A stretch of DNA of 64,000 nucleotides, taken from contig NZ_LXUF01000001.1 of assembly GCF_001648895.1 (NCBI RefSeq), positions 496,001 through 560,000 on the forward strand, in the 5' to 3' direction. The notes under the pieces are model-generated. The model did no database searches and was not told where the DNA came from. It saw nothing but the letters and a program-made list of their open reading frames with translations. Below, piece after piece: positions 1 to 9,751 of this stretch (position 1 is the first letter of the stretch; the number at the start of each line of letters is the position of its first letter). The DNA is from Methylovorus sp. MM2 (GTDB lineage: Bacteria > Pseudomonadota > Gammaproteobacteria > Burkholderiales > Methylophilaceae). The position numbers and the translations under genes were made by a program.

Positions 1-771
1 TTTGCCGCTATCTATGTCGCCGATTATGCGATCAGGAAATCAGCAGTGATGGATAGCTTTACGCGTGGTTTCCTGCCTATTGTCGTGGTCATGATGCTGA
101 TCGGCTGGTTGTTATTACGTGAGCCGGATTTCGGCGCATTCGCAGTGATCGCCTCTATCTCGATGGCGATTTTATGGCTTGGTGGTATCAATGCCCGCAT
201 CTTTGGTGGTTTGCTGGCTTTATTGCCTATCGCGATCGCAGGGTTGATCTGGAGCTCGCCATATCGTTTGCAGCGTGTGGTCGGTTTTATGGATCCTTGG
301 GCAGACCCTTTCGGTAAAGGCTATCAGTTGTCGCACGCACTGATCGCGTTTGGTCGTGGAGAATGGTTTGGTGTCGGTCTTGGCGCCAGCGTTGAAAAAC
401 TGCTTTATTTGCCGGAAGCGCATACCGACTTCCTGCTTGCTGTGATTGCAGAAGAGCTTGGATTTGTCGGTGTCATCACTGTGATTGGCCTGTTCTCTTG
501 GCTGGTATTGCGTGCCTTTGGTATTGGTAAAGAAGCCGTAGCCAATGAACGCTATTTCTCTGCTCTCTTGGCTCAAGGCATCGGTGTATGGATGGGCGTA
601 CAGGGCATTATCAATATGGGCGTGAATATGGGGTTGTTGCCTACTAAAGGCCTGACGTTGCCACTGCTCTCTTTTGGCGGCAGCGGTGTGTTGGCCAATT
701 GCATCGGCTTGGCTTTGCTCTTACGAATCGATTGGGAAAACCGTCGTTTGCAAAAGGGCTTGCCGGTATGA
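1..771 (+). CDS. ftsW: Lipid II polymerase/division protein FtsW (5' truncated)
   Basis: SEDS-family septal peptidoglycan glycosyltransferase that works with FtsI in the inner membrane. The reading frame is open from base 1, so the N-terminal part lies outside the window; 256 C-terminal residues are visible. They contain several hydrophobic segments, and the conserved SEDS stretch [19 protein letters not shown] is intact. The GTG/ATG codons near 46-49 are internal and not starts. The stop overlaps the murG start (ATGA), as expected in the dcw cluster. Identification rests on the SEDS motif and on gene order. Confidence 0.95.
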   Translation, partial: FAAIYVADYAIRKSAVMDSFTRGFLPIVVVMMLIGWLLLREPDFGAFAVIASISMAILWLGGINARIFGGLLALLPIAIAGLIWSSPYRLQRVVGFMDPWADPFGKGYQLSHALIAFGRGEWFGVGLGASVEKLLYLPEAHTDFLLAVIAEELGFVGVITVIGLFSWLVLRAFGIGKEAVANERYFSALLAQGIGVWMGVQGIINMGVNMGLLPTKGLTLPLLSFGGSGVLANCIGLALLLRIDWENRRLQKGLPV

Positions 772-1853
772 GTAAGACACTCCTTATCATGGCGGCAGGC
801 ACAGGCGGGCACGTGATGCCGGGTCTGGCTGTGGCGGAAGCCATGCGCAATCGTGGATGGAATATCCATTGGCTAGGCACGCAGCATGGCATGGAAGGTC
901 GTTTGGTGCCGCCGCACAATATCCCGATGACAGGTCTCAATTTCTCTGGCCTGCGTGGCAAAGGGTGGATGCACACGGTCAAAGGTATTTTCAAGCTTGT
1001 GGGTGCCACTCTCCAGTCATGGTCGCTTATGGGCACGTTACAGCCTAAGGTCGTGCTTGGCATGGGTGGTTACGTCACTGTGCCGGGTGGCTGGGCGGCG
1101 AGCTTGCGTAAATTGCCACTTGCCGTGGTGAATGCCGATGCAGCGCTATTGATGTCGAATCGTGCATTGGCGAATGCAGCGACTACTGTCCTGTTTGGCT
1201 TTAATGGCGGCGCTGAGTCGCTCGGTAAGCTAGCGGCAAAAGCCCATGTGACAGGCAATCCGGTTCGTAAAGAGATTACTGCATTAGCGGTACCAGAATC
1301 CAGATTCGATAAACGCAGTGGCCCGCTGAGATTATTAGTTGTGGGGGGCAGCCTAGGTGCCAGAGTATTGAACGAAACCTTGCCTCAGGCGCTTGCGATG
1401 CTCCCTGCTGAGAATCGCCCAATCGTGATGCATCAGTCAGGCGCGCAGCATGTAGAGGCTTTACAGGCTGCTTACGATGACGCAGGTGTTAGCGCCACAG
1501 TGTTGCCATTTATCGATGACATGGCAAAAGCCTATGCCGAAGCTGACCTACTGGTTTGCCGTGCAGGTGCGGTGACGGTGAGTGAGCTGGCGGTGGCTGG
1601 TGTGGCGAGTGTATTGGTGCCCTTGATCGTTTCCACAACTTCGCATCAGCAAGATAACGCACGTTGGATGGTAGAGCATGGTGCTGCGATCCACTTGCCA
1701 CAGACCGAGTTGTCGCCAGAAAGCCTGGCAGAGCTATTACGTCACACCACACGTGAACAGTTATTAGGTATGGCACTTGCCGCCCGCAAACTCGGTCGAC
1801 CAAGTGCTACGGAAGCTATCGCAGATGAGTTGGAGAGGATAGCCCTGCCATGA
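768..1853 (+). CDS. murG: UDP-GlcNAc:undecaprenyl-PP-MurNAc-pentapeptide GlcNAc transferase
   Basis: Converts lipid I to lipid II on the cytoplasmic face of the inner membrane. 361 residues, normal for the family. The N-terminal donor-fold loop GTGGHV is at residues 11-16, and a second glycine-rich loop ([11 protein letters not shown]) begins the C-terminal Rossmann domain. The start is placed at the ATG overlapping the ftsW stop by 4 bp; a frame extending upstream to 699 lies inside ftsW and is not needed. Translationally coupled member of the dcw operon. Confidence 0.97.
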   Translation: MSKTLLIMAAGTGGHVMPGLAVAEAMRNRGWNIHWLGTQHGMEGRLVPPHNIPMTGLNFSGLRGKGWMHTVKGIFKLVGATLQSWSLMGTLQPKVVLGMGGYVTVPGGWAASLRKLPLAVVNADAALLMSNRALANAATTVLFGFNGGAESLGKLAAKAHVTGNPVRKEITALAVPESRFDKRSGPLRLLVVGGSLGARVLNETLPQALAMLPAENRPIVMHQSGAQHVEALQAAYDDAGVSATVLPFIDDMAKAYAEADLLVCRAGAVTVSELAVAGVASVLVPLIVSTTSHQQDNARWMVEHGAAIHLPQTELSPESLAELLRHTTREQLLGMALAARKLGRPSATEAIADELERIALP

Positions 1854-1887
1854 AGAATGTGAAGGTCACAAATGATGAAATCAGATC

Positions 1888-3282
1888 ATGAAACATAAAG
1901 TCAAACAGGTACATTTCGTCGGTATCGGCGGCTCGGGCATGAGCGGTATTGCTGAGGTGCTGCTAAATCTTGGGTTTAGCATCAGTGGTTCAGACTTGGC
2001 TGACAATACGACGACAAGACGTTTATCCCGCCTAGGTGCCACTGTCTATCAAGGGCATCAGGCCGAGAATTTAGGTAAGGCTGATGTGGTCGTGGTTTCT
2101 TCCGCGGTGAACGAGGCTAATCCTGAAGTCATCGCTGCACGTGCTAATTTGATTCCTGTCGTGCCGCGTGCCTTGATGTTGGCAGAGTTGATGCGCTTCC
2201 GCCAAGGTATCGCCGTGGCTGGTACGCACGGCAAAACCACGACGACCAGCTTGATCGCCAGCATTCTCGCTGAAGCGGGTATGGATCCCACCTTCGTCAT
2301 CGGCGGCAGGCTTGAAGCTGCTGGCAGCCATGCACGTTTGGGCACGGGCGAATACATCGTGGCAGAGGCAGATGAGTCGGATGCGTCATTCCTGCATCTC
2401 TCCCCTATTTTAGCGGTGGTCACCAATATCGATGCTGACCATATGGATACCTATGGTCATGATTTTGAAAAATTAAAAGGTGCCTTCATCGAGTTCCTGC
2501 AATGCCTGCCTTTCTACGGCATGGCTGTTGTTTGTATCGATGATCCGAATATCCGCGCGATATTGCCCAGTGTCACCAAACCTGTGATGCCTTATGGCTT
2601 CTCTGAAGAAGCGCGCATTCGCGCAACCAATGTACGTGCCGATGACGGCAAGATGCACTTCACTGTGCAACGTATCAACGGTGTGACGACTACGTTTGAT
2701 GTCACGCTCAACTTGCCCGGTAACCACTATGTGCTCAATGCGCTGGCTGCCATCGCAATCGCGAGCGAATTGAATGTGCCCGATGCCGCGATCATCAAAG
2801 CACTTGCAGAATTTAAGGGTGTGGGTCGTCGCTTTGAACGATATGGTGAAGTGCCAGCCAAGAGCGGTGGCGAATTCACCTTGATCGATGATTATGGTCA
2901 TCATCCAGTCGAAATGCAGGCAGTGATCGATGCAGCCCGTGGTGCATTCCCAGATCGCCGCCTTGTGCTCGCATTTCAGCCGCATCGTTATACCCGTACG
3001 CGCGATTGTTTTGAAGATTTCGTCAAAGTGCTTTCGGGTGCCGATATCGTCTTACTGACTGAAGTCTATTCCGCAGGTGAGCAACCGATCATCGCTGCTG
3101 ATGGTCGCGCATTAGTGCGTGCTGTACGAGTGGCAGGCAAAGTCGAGCCGCTTTTTGTTGAAACAACAGCGGAGTTACCCGCCGCGATATTGGATATGGC
3201 AATCGCAGGTGATGTCGTCATCGTCATGGGTGCGGGCAGCATCGGGCAAGTCGCCGCCAATACCAAGGAGCTGGCAGCTTGA
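1888..3282 (+). CDS. murC: UDP-N-acetylmuramate--L-alanine ligase
   Basis: Adds L-Ala to UDP-MurNAc in the cytoplasm. 464 residues. The nucleotide-binding N-terminal motif GIGGSGMSG lies at about residues 12-20 and the Mur-ligase ATP loop GTHGKTTTT at residues 112-120; the central-domain motif DDYGHHP precedes the C-terminal domain. It starts 34 nt after murG, and its TGA shares one base with the murB ATG (TGATG), so the two are translationally coupled. Confidence 0.97.
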   Translation: MKHKVKQVHFVGIGGSGMSGIAEVLLNLGFSISGSDLADNTTTRRLSRLGATVYQGHQAENLGKADVVVVSSAVNEANPEVIAARANLIPVVPRALMLAELMRFRQGIAVAGTHGKTTTTSLIASILAEAGMDPTFVIGGRLEAAGSHARLGTGEYIVAEADESDASFLHLSPILAVVTNIDADHMDTYGHDFEKLKGAFIEFLQCLPFYGMAVVCIDDPNIRAILPSVTKPVMPYGFSEEARIRATNVRADDGKMHFTVQRINGVTTTFDVTLNLPGNHYVLNALAAIAIASELNVPDAAIIKALAEFKGVGRRFERYGEVPAKSGGEFTLIDDYGHHPVEMQAVIDAARGAFPDRRLVLAFQPHRYTRTRDCFEDFVKVLSGADIVLLTEVYSAGEQPIIAADGRALVRAVRVAGKVEPLFVETTAELPAAILDMAIAGDVVIVMGAGSIGQVAANTKELAA

Positions 3283-4199
3283 TGGCGCTTCAGAATACAT
3301 ACGGAAAATTGCTGTTTAACGAGCCGTTGGCACGCTATACAAGCTGGCGTTGTGGCGGTTTTTCAGACCGTTTCTATATCCCTTCGGATATCGAAGACTT
3401 GTCTGTTTTCTTGCAAGGCTTGTTGGCAGAAGAGCCCGTGTATTTTCTGGGCTTGGGATCAAATCTTCTTGTTCGAGATGGTGGTGTGCGCGGCACGGTT
3501 GTGTTGATGCATAACGTACTGACTGCATTAAAGATGGATCAAGGGATGGTGTATGCAGCAGCAGGTGTGACCAGTGCCAAGTTAGCCAAGTTCTCTGCCA
3601 AGCAGCATCTTCATGGCGCTGAGTTCATGGCGGGCATTCCCGGTACCGTGGGTGGTGCACTAGCAATGAATGCTGGTTGCCACGGTAGCGAAACGTGGGA
3701 AATCGTGAAGAAAGTCGTGACAATCGATAAGCAAGGTCAATTACATGAGCGTGATAAAGCGGAATTCCAGACTACTTATCGTCATGTTGATATGCCGGAT
3801 ACAACGTTGGCTGGTAGTGCGCAGGCCACAGAGTGGTTTGTGGGCGCATGGTTCGATTTACATGCAGGTGAAGCTAGCGAAGCCGAGCAGAAGATCAAGA
3901 GTTTGTTGGCAAAACGTTTAGCCAGCCAGCCGCTGAATTGGCCGAATGCCGGTTCTGTATTCAGGAATCCGCAAGGTGATTTTGCTGCGCGTTTAATCGA
4001 AGCCAGCGGATTAAAAGGTTACCAAATTGGTGGTGCACAGGTATCAGAGAAGCATGCCAATTTCATCGTCAATGTAGATAAGGCCAGCGCAAAAGATATC
4101 GAAGACCTGATCGCCTATGTGCGTGAAACAGTGAAGCAGAAACAGGGTGTGGAATTGCAACAGGAAGTAAGAGTGATTGGAGAGTTGATCAATGGCTAG
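3282..4199 (+). CDS. murB: UDP-N-acetylenolpyruvoylglucosamine reductase
   Basis: FAD- and NADPH-dependent reduction of UDP-GlcNAc-enolpyruvate to UDP-MurNAc. 305 residues. The FAD_binding_4 signature [12 protein letters not shown] starts at residue 57, [15 protein letters not shown] follows, and the NAGSVFRNP segment with the catalytic serine is present. I chose the ATG at 3282, coupled to the murC stop, over the TTG one codon upstream. The gene overlaps ddlB by 8 nt. Confidence 0.96.
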   Translation: MALQNTYGKLLFNEPLARYTSWRCGGFSDRFYIPSDIEDLSVFLQGLLAEEPVYFLGLGSNLLVRDGGVRGTVVLMHNVLTALKMDQGMVYAAAGVTSAKLAKFSAKQHLHGAEFMAGIPGTVGGALAMNAGCHGSETWEIVKKVVTIDKQGQLHERDKAEFQTTYRHVDMPDTTLAGSAQATEWFVGAWFDLHAGEASEAEQKIKSLLAKRLASQPLNWPNAGSVFRNPQGDFAARLIEASGLKGYQIGGAQVSEKHANFIVNVDKASAKDIEDLIAYVRETVKQKQGVELQQEVRVIGELING

Positions 4200-5112
4200 T
4201 GTTAACCAAATCGGTTTTGGCAAAGTCGCTGTGTTATTCGGTGGCAAATCTGGTGAGCGTGAAGTATCGCTAAAGAGCGGTGCGGCAGTGCTTGCAGCCT
4301 TGCATCGCCAGGGTGTAGATGCGCATGCTTTTGATCCAGCCGAAAAGCCATTGCACGATTTGGAGTCGTTTGATCGGGTGTTTATCGCGCTTCATGGTCG
4401 CTATGGTGAAGACGGCACTATTCAAGGTGCGCTTGAACTGATGAATATTCCTTATACCGGCAGTGGTGTCATGGCATCCAGCGTTGGTATGGATAAATGG
4501 CGTACCAAGCTACTTTGGCGTTCTGCAAATGTCATCACGCCCGATTTCGCATTGATCAATGCCAACACTGATTTTGCCGCTATTGAGCAACAACTTGGCT
4601 TGCCACTATTTGTGAAGCCCGCGAATGAAGGTTCCAGCATCGGCATCAGCAAGGTGAAGAAAGCCGGCGATCTGAAAGCCGCTTACGAGTTGGCTGCAAA
4701 ATCCGACCCATTGGTGATCGCAGAACAGTTTGTCGGCGGGGGTGAGTACACCGTTGGCATTTTGGGTGATCAGGCATTGCCGATTATTCGTATCGTGCCC
4801 GCGAATGAGTTCTATGACTATGACGCCAAGTACCTGCGTGACGATACCCAATATCTTTGCCCGTGTGGCTTAAGTGCTGAAAAAGAAGCGCAGATTCAGG
4901 CTGAGGCTTTAGAGGCTTTCCGAGTAGTAGGCGGCCAAGGGTGGGGGCGCGTGGATTTCCTGATGGATGAATACGGCAAGCACTATTTCCTTGAAGTGAA
5001 TACCTCTCCCGGTATGACAGACCACAGCTTGGTGCCGATGGCAGCCAAAGCGGCCGGGATGAGTTTTGATGCATTAGTCGTACATATACTGGAGCTAGCG
5101 CATGTGGGATAA
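4192..5112 (+). CDS. ddlB: D-alanine--D-alanine ligase
   Basis: ATP-grasp ligase producing the D-Ala-D-Ala dipeptide for the peptidoglycan stem. 306 residues, typical of DdlB. The N-terminal [12 protein letters not shown] motif, a central GGGEYTVGI segment and the C-terminal [13 protein letters not shown] motif with Mg/ATP ligands are intact. It overlaps murB by 8 nt and ftsQ by 11 nt, so it lies inside a tightly coupled operon. Confidence 0.97.
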   Translation: MASVNQIGFGKVAVLFGGKSGEREVSLKSGAAVLAALHRQGVDAHAFDPAEKPLHDLESFDRVFIALHGRYGEDGTIQGALELMNIPYTGSGVMASSVGMDKWRTKLLWRSANVITPDFALINANTDFAAIEQQLGLPLFVKPANEGSSIGISKVKKAGDLKAAYELAAKSDPLVIAEQFVGGGEYTVGILGDQALPIIRIVPANEFYDYDAKYLRDDTQYLCPCGLSAEKEAQIQAEALEAFRVVGGQGWGRVDFLMDEYGKHYFLEVNTSPGMTDHSLVPMAAKAAGMSFDALVVHILELAHVG

Positions 5113-5836
5113 GCCACAAGCCCTGAATTGGATCGCCAATTTCCTCTACGCATGTGCCGTGGTGTTGATGGTGTATGGGCTGCTATTTGTGGTGGTACAT
5201 CTGCCGATCTTTCCTCTGCGTGAAGTGCGTGTGGAAGGTCAGATAAGTCATGTGACGCGTGAGCAATTGAAGTTGATCGTAGGTAAGCATTTGAGAGGTA
5301 ACTTCTTCACGCTCGATCTGGCAAAGGCACGTGAGGCATTCGAGAAGCTGCCTTGGGCGCGCAATGTGAGCGTACATCGCCGCTGGCCCGACAAATTGGA
5401 AGTCGTGGTTGAAGAGCATCAGGAATTAGCGCGTTGGGGCAACATTGCACTGGTTAATACCTATGGAGAGCTGTTCCACGCAGCTTCTGATAGTGATCTG
5501 CCGGTGTTCTATGGTCCGGGCGATGGCGTGCATGAAGTCGCCGAGCACTATGGCAGATACAGTGCGCTGCTCTCAGTCACTGGAATGAAAGTATCAGAGC
5601 TGGTTCTGACGCCGCGCCGCGCATGGGAGATCAAGACCGACAAGCACATGGTGATCGAGTTGGGGCGTGAGCAGATGGATGAACGGCTTGCCAAATTTGC
5701 GAGCGTTTATAAAAACACGCTAACCAATCTCGGCGCCAATGTGCTGTATGCGGATTTGCGATATCCGAATGGATTTGCAGTAAGAAAGCCAGTGGCAACA
5801 ACACCGTTGCCAAAAGTTACTACGGGAGCGGTCTGA
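5102..5836 (+). CDS. ftsQ: Cell division protein FtsQ
   Basis: Bitopic inner-membrane divisome scaffold that recruits FtsB/FtsL. 244 residues: a short cytoplasmic tail, one transmembrane helix at about residues 11-35, then a POTRA domain (starting near [16 protein letters not shown]) and a beta domain. The sequence is divergent, as FtsQ usually is; identification leans on topology, the POTRA start and the position between ddlB and ftsA. Confidence 0.94.
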   Translation: MWDKPQALNWIANFLYACAVVLMVYGLLFVVVHLPIFPLREVRVEGQISHVTREQLKLIVGKHLRGNFFTLDLAKAREAFEKLPWARNVSVHRRWPDKLEVVVEEHQELARWGNIALVNTYGELFHAASDSDLPVFYGPGDGVHEVAEHYGRYSALLSVTGMKVSELVLTPRRAWEIKTDKHMVIELGREQMDERLAKFASVYKNTLTNLGANVLYADLRYPNGFAVRKPVATTPLPKVTTGAV

Positions 5837-5883
5837 GTTCAGGCTAATGAAATATATGACACACATGAATACTGGAGAGATCA

Positions 5884-7122
5884 ATGAGCAGGATTAGAGA
5901 TGACAAGAATCTCATCGTGGGGCTGGATATCGGCACCTCGAAGATTGTCGCGATAGTCGCCGAGTTACAACCAGAAGGCACACTCAAGGTGATCGGTCTT
6001 GGACAACACGTATCGCGCGGATTGAAAAAAGGCGTCGTCATCAATATCGACTCTACCGTGCAGGCCATTCAGCGCGCACTGGAAGAAGCCGAGCTGATGG
6101 CAGATTGCAAGATCAGCACCGTGTTCACAGGCATCGCCGGAAGTCACGTCAAGAGCTTGAATTCACATGGCATGGTCAAGATCAAGGATTCCGAGGTCAC
6201 GCAGGCCGATGTAGAGCGTGTGATCGAAACCGCCCGTGCGATCGCACTGCCATCCGACCAACAGATCCTGCATATCCTCACGCAAGAATTCATCATCGAT
6301 GGCCAAGAAGATGTGCGCGAACCACATGGTATGAGCGGCATGAAGCTCGAAGTGAAAGTGCATATCGTTACCGGCGCCGTGGCTGCTGCACAAAATATCG
6401 TCAAATGCATCAAGCGTTGCGGGCTGGATGTCAGTGATCTGATCTTGCAGCCCTTGGCATCAAGTCTGGCTGTGTTGACTGAGGATGAAAAAGAGTTAGG
6501 TGTGTGTCTGGTAGATATCGGTGGTGGCACTACGGACATCGCCGTATTTAAACAGGGTGCGATTCGTCATACAGCGGTAGTGCCGATCGCTGGTGATCAG
6601 ATGACCAATGACATCGCCGTTGCTTTCCGTACACCAACGCAATCTGCAGAAGAGATCAAGATCAAGCACGGTTGCGCGCTACGCCAACTGGCTGATGCGC
6701 GTGAGGTTGTCGAAGTACCCGGTGTCGATGGCCGTGAGCCGCGACAGCTATCTGTGCAGACCTTGGCTGAAGTGATCGAACCCCGTGTCGTCGAGCTTTA
6801 TGAATTCGTATTAGGTGAATTAAGACGCAGTGGCATGGAAGAAATGATCGCCTCTGGCATCGTCATCACGGGTGGTTCTGCCATGATGCGCGGCATGGTG
6901 GAGTTGGGTGAAGAGATATTCCACATGCCAGTACGTTTAGGAATGCCCCGATTCGTCGGTGGATTGTCAGAAGTGGTGGGAAATCCACGCTATGCAACAG
7001 GCGTGGGCTTGGTGTTGATGGGTAAGCAACAGGTGGAGCGTCAGATGCAAGGCCAAATGGAATCGACTTCATTCGGGCAGATGTTCAGCAAGATGAAGAG
7101 CTGGTTCCAGGGTAATTTTTAA
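5884..7122 (+). CDS. ftsA: Cell division protein FtsA
   Basis: Actin-like ATPase that tethers FtsZ to the membrane. 412 residues, with N-terminal phosphate-binding loop GLDIGTSK and second phosphate loop DIGGGTTDIAVF. A C-terminal amphipathic helix (KMKSWFQGNF) is the membrane-targeting sequence. SD-like GGAGAG lies just before the ATG. It follows ftsQ by 47 nt and precedes ftsZ by 71 nt. Confidence 0.97.
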   Translation: MSRIRDDKNLIVGLDIGTSKIVAIVAELQPEGTLKVIGLGQHVSRGLKKGVVINIDSTVQAIQRALEEAELMADCKISTVFTGIAGSHVKSLNSHGMVKIKDSEVTQADVERVIETARAIALPSDQQILHILTQEFIIDGQEDVREPHGMSGMKLEVKVHIVTGAVAAAQNIVKCIKRCGLDVSDLILQPLASSLAVLTEDEKELGVCLVDIGGGTTDIAVFKQGAIRHTAVVPIAGDQMTNDIAVAFRTPTQSAEEIKIKHGCALRQLADAREVVEVPGVDGREPRQLSVQTLAEVIEPRVVELYEFVLGELRRSGMEEMIASGIVITGGSAMMRGMVELGEEIFHMPVRLGMPRFVGGLSEVVGNPRYATGVGLVLMGKQQVERQMQGQMESTSFGQMFSKMKSWFQGNF

Positions 7123-7193
7123 GTAGTAAAGATTGCGTAGTCAGGCAGTTGTTTTTAGGCAGAAGTAAAACAGTACATACAAGGAGAAACAAG

Positions 7194-8354
7194 ATGTTTG
7201 AAATAATGGATAGGGACTCGCAAGAGGCCGTGATTAAGGTGATCGGTGTAGGTGGTTGCGGTGGTAACGCAGTCGCCCACATGATCGAAAAAGCAGTTGG
7301 CGGCGTAGAGTTCATTTGCGCCAATACCGATATGCAAGCGCTCAAGAAGAGCCAAGCCAAGACTGTGATTCAGATCGGTACTGACATCACTAAAGGCCTA
7401 GGTGCTGGTGCACGTCCTGAGATCGGCCGTGAGTCTGCACTTGAAGACCGTGATCGCATCGCTGAGATCATCGATGGCGCTGATATGCTTTTCATCGCAG
7501 CTGGTATGGGTGGTGGTACAGGTACAGGTGCTGCACCGATCATCGCTGAAGTCGCTAAAGAAATGGGCATCCTGACTGTTGCCGTTGTAACCAAGCCATT
7601 CGCATTTGAAGGCAAGCGCACAAAGGTCGCACAAGAAGGTCTTGAAGAACTTTCCAAGCATGTTGACTCTCTTATCGTTATCCCGAATGAGAAACTGATG
7701 GAAGTATTGGGCGAAGATGTCCCTTTCCTGGAAGCATTCAAAGCGGCTAACGACGTGTTGCATAACGCTGTTGCAGGCATCGCCGAGATCATCAATTGCC
7801 CAGGCATGGTGAACGTCGACTTTGCTGACGTACGTACCGTGATGTCTGAAATGGGCATGGCGATGATGGGTTCAGCGCTGGCCACTGGCCCAGATCGTGC
7901 ACGTATCGCTGCAGAACAAGCAGTAGCAAGCCCATTGCTTGAGGATGTCAACCTAGCGAATGCTAGAGGCGTTCTAGTGAATATCACTGCAAGTAGCTCT
8001 TTCAAGATGAAGGAATACTACGATGTGATGAACACGATCAAGGCCTTCACGGCTGAAGATGCAACGGTGATCGTTGGTAACGTATTTGACGAAACCATCG
8101 GCGATGGCTTACGTGTAACGATGGTGGCTACAGGCTTGAATGGTACGATGGCGCGCCGTCAGCAAAAACCTGAGTTGCGTGTGATGACACAGGTGCGTGA
8201 CGGTACGACCAATCAGCCGATCTATATGGGTAACGAAGATGAGAGCCCTGCGGTATTCAGCTCCAATGGTCGTCGTTCGCAAGTAGAGGCGATGAAGATG
8301 CAAGGTGTGGAAGAATATGACATTCCTGCATTTCTGCGTAAGCAAGCCGACTAG
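7194..8354 (+). CDS. ftsZ: Cell division protein FtsZ
   Basis: Tubulin-like GTPase that forms the Z-ring. 386 residues. The tubulin signature GGGTGTG is at residues 106-112 and the N-terminal GVGGCGGNAV loop is intact. The conserved C-terminal peptide (YDIPAFLRKQAD) that binds FtsA, ZapD and SlmA is present; the genes of all three partners are in this window. The start is the ATG preceded by AAGGAG at 7181-7186, rather than an upstream codon at 7149. Confidence 0.98.
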   Translation: MFEIMDRDSQEAVIKVIGVGGCGGNAVAHMIEKAVGGVEFICANTDMQALKKSQAKTVIQIGTDITKGLGAGARPEIGRESALEDRDRIAEIIDGADMLFIAAGMGGGTGTGAAPIIAEVAKEMGILTVAVVTKPFAFEGKRTKVAQEGLEELSKHVDSLIVIPNEKLMEVLGEDVPFLEAFKAANDVLHNAVAGIAEIINCPGMVNVDFADVRTVMSEMGMAMMGSALATGPDRARIAAEQAVASPLLEDVNLANARGVLVNITASSSFKMKEYYDVMNTIKAFTAEDATVIVGNVFDETIGDGLRVTMVATGLNGTMARRQQKPELRVMTQVRDGTTNQPIYMGNEDESPAVFSSNGRRSQVEAMKMQGVEEYDIPAFLRKQAD

Positions 8355-8377
8355 TACTCAGTAGCTTACGAGTCGGC
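8346..8377 (+). other. Stem-loop at the 3' end of ftsZ
   Basis: A 7-bp perfect inverted repeat (GCCGACT / AGTCGGC) with an 18-nt loop spans the ftsZ stop codon. No T-run follows, so it is not a canonical intrinsic terminator. It may stabilise the ftsZ 3' end or separate ftsZ and lpxC transcripts. Inference only. Confidence 0.35.
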
Positions 8378-8489
8378 AAGCGCCGCAAATGTGCTATTAT
8401 TTTGGGCTAACGATTTCGCATTAGCTAAGTGGGAATCTTTCTTGCTTTTATGTAAAAGCAGAAAGTATTTTTGAAGAAAGAATATAACG

Positions 8490-9419
8490 GTGCTCAAACA
8501 ACGGACACTTAAAAACGTTATCCGCGCAACTGGTGTCGGGTTGCACAGTGGAGACAAGGTCGAGATGATCTTGCGGCCTGCTGCGCCTGACACAGGTATT
8601 GTTTTCCGTAGAACCGATCTGCCCGGTTCTGCTGAGATCAAAGTCGCTCCCCACTTTGTTACCGATACTCGCTTGTGTTCTGCCTTGGTTCACAACGAGG
8701 TTCGGATTGCGACAGTCGAACATTTGATGTCTGCACTTGCCGGTCTTGGCATCGACAATATCTATGTCGAATTGAATGCCGCTGAGATCCCTATCATGGA
8801 TGGTAGCTCAGGGCCTTTCGTATTTCTTCTACAGCAAGCTGGCATCGTTGAGCAGGCTGCGCCCAAGAAATTCATTCGTATCAAAAAGACAGTTGAAGTG
8901 CATGAAGGGGATAAATGGGTGCGTTTCGACCCATATTTCGGTTTCAAGCTTGATTTCACTATCGACTTCAATCACCCGGTTTTTGAGCATAGCGGTAAAC
9001 GTATCACCATTGATTTTGCTGATGACTCCTATATCAAAGAGATCAGTCGTGCGCGTACTTTTGGCTTCATGCATGAGGTCGAATACCTGCGCTCTAATGG
9101 CCTCGCGAGAGGCGGTAGTCTTGATAACGCTATCGTGCTTGATGAATACCGCGTGTTGAATAGTGATGGTTTGCGTTACGAAGACGAATTCGTTCGCCAT
9201 AAGCTATTAGATGCGATTGGTGATTTGTATGTGTTGGGTCATCCATTGATCGGGTCGTTCACGGCCTATAAATCCGGTCATGCCCTGAATAACCAGATAT
9301 TGCGTACTTTGCTTGCCGATGAGACAGCATGGGAGTTCGCGACATTTGATCGTTTTGAAGAGGCGCCGAGTGGGTTTCAAGTCCCTATCGGTATGCCACC
9401 TATGCTGCAATACACCTAA
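8490..9419 (+). CDS. lpxC: UDP-3-O-acyl-N-acetylglucosamine deacetylase
   Basis: Zinc amidase catalysing the committed step of lipid A synthesis. 309 residues with a GTG start ([21 protein letters not shown]). The zinc ligand in [10 protein letters not shown] is His78, and the second pair is in [12 protein letters not shown]-like GAAGAAAG lies upstream. It ends the dcw cluster, its usual place in beta- and gammaproteobacteria. Confidence 0.97.
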   Translation: MLKQRTLKNVIRATGVGLHSGDKVEMILRPAAPDTGIVFRRTDLPGSAEIKVAPHFVTDTRLCSALVHNEVRIATVEHLMSALAGLGIDNIYVELNAAEIPIMDGSSGPFVFLLQQAGIVEQAAPKKFIRIKKTVEVHEGDKWVRFDPYFGFKLDFTIDFNHPVFEHSGKRITIDFADDSYIKEISRARTFGFMHEVEYLRSNGLARGGSLDNAIVLDEYRVLNSDGLRYEDEFVRHKLLDAIGDLYVLGHPLIGSFTAYKSGHALNNQILRTLLADETAWEFATFDRFEEAPSGFQVPIGMPPMLQYT

Positions 9420-9439
9420 AGTGGCGAAGTTTTAACCAT

Positions 9440-9622
9440 ATGTTCTTTCTTCGCTTACTGGGTGTTTTAGGGTTGATTTCAGTAGCGATCTCTTTGGGTG
9501 TTTACTTTCTCTCTGGCGATAAACGCTACTTACGTTTCACCTGGCAATTGATCAAGTTCACGCTTGTATTGGTGCTTGTCACCATCGTTGTGATTGCCAT
9601 TGGGCGTATCATTCTTTTCTAG
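9440..9622 (+). CDS. Small two-helix membrane protein, unknown function
   Basis: 60 residues with two strongly hydrophobic segments (about 3-24 and 37-59) around a short polar loop (SGDKRYLRFTWQ). The positive loop suggests a hairpin in the inner membrane with a cytoplasmic loop. It lies 20 nt after lpxC on the same strand. Small membrane proteins are common at this position in related genomes, but I know no function. An ATG start and a good hydropathy pattern support a real gene. Confidence 0.65.
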   Translation: MFFLRLLGVLGLISVAISLGVYFLSGDKRYLRFTWQLIKFTLVLVLVTIVVIAIGRIILF

Positions 9623-9751
9623 TATTTTTGTCTTTGCAATCGTATTAGAAGCATCGCCATGTACATGGCTGTGTTAAGCTTTTTACGTGGCTTATGCCTT
9701 CATGCTTGTTAGGGTTTTTTTGATTCATTACGTCACTGACATAAGGTGTGC

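Noticed and set aside
7370-8005. Long open frame on the minus strand opposite ftsZ
   Set aside because: Its codons mirror the biased third positions of ftsZ; the product is Ser/Ala/Pro-rich without any family look, and there is no Shine-Dalgarno.
8395-8400. TATTAT as -10 of an lpxC promoter
   Set aside because: No acceptable -35 at 15-19 nt; not listed as a promoter.
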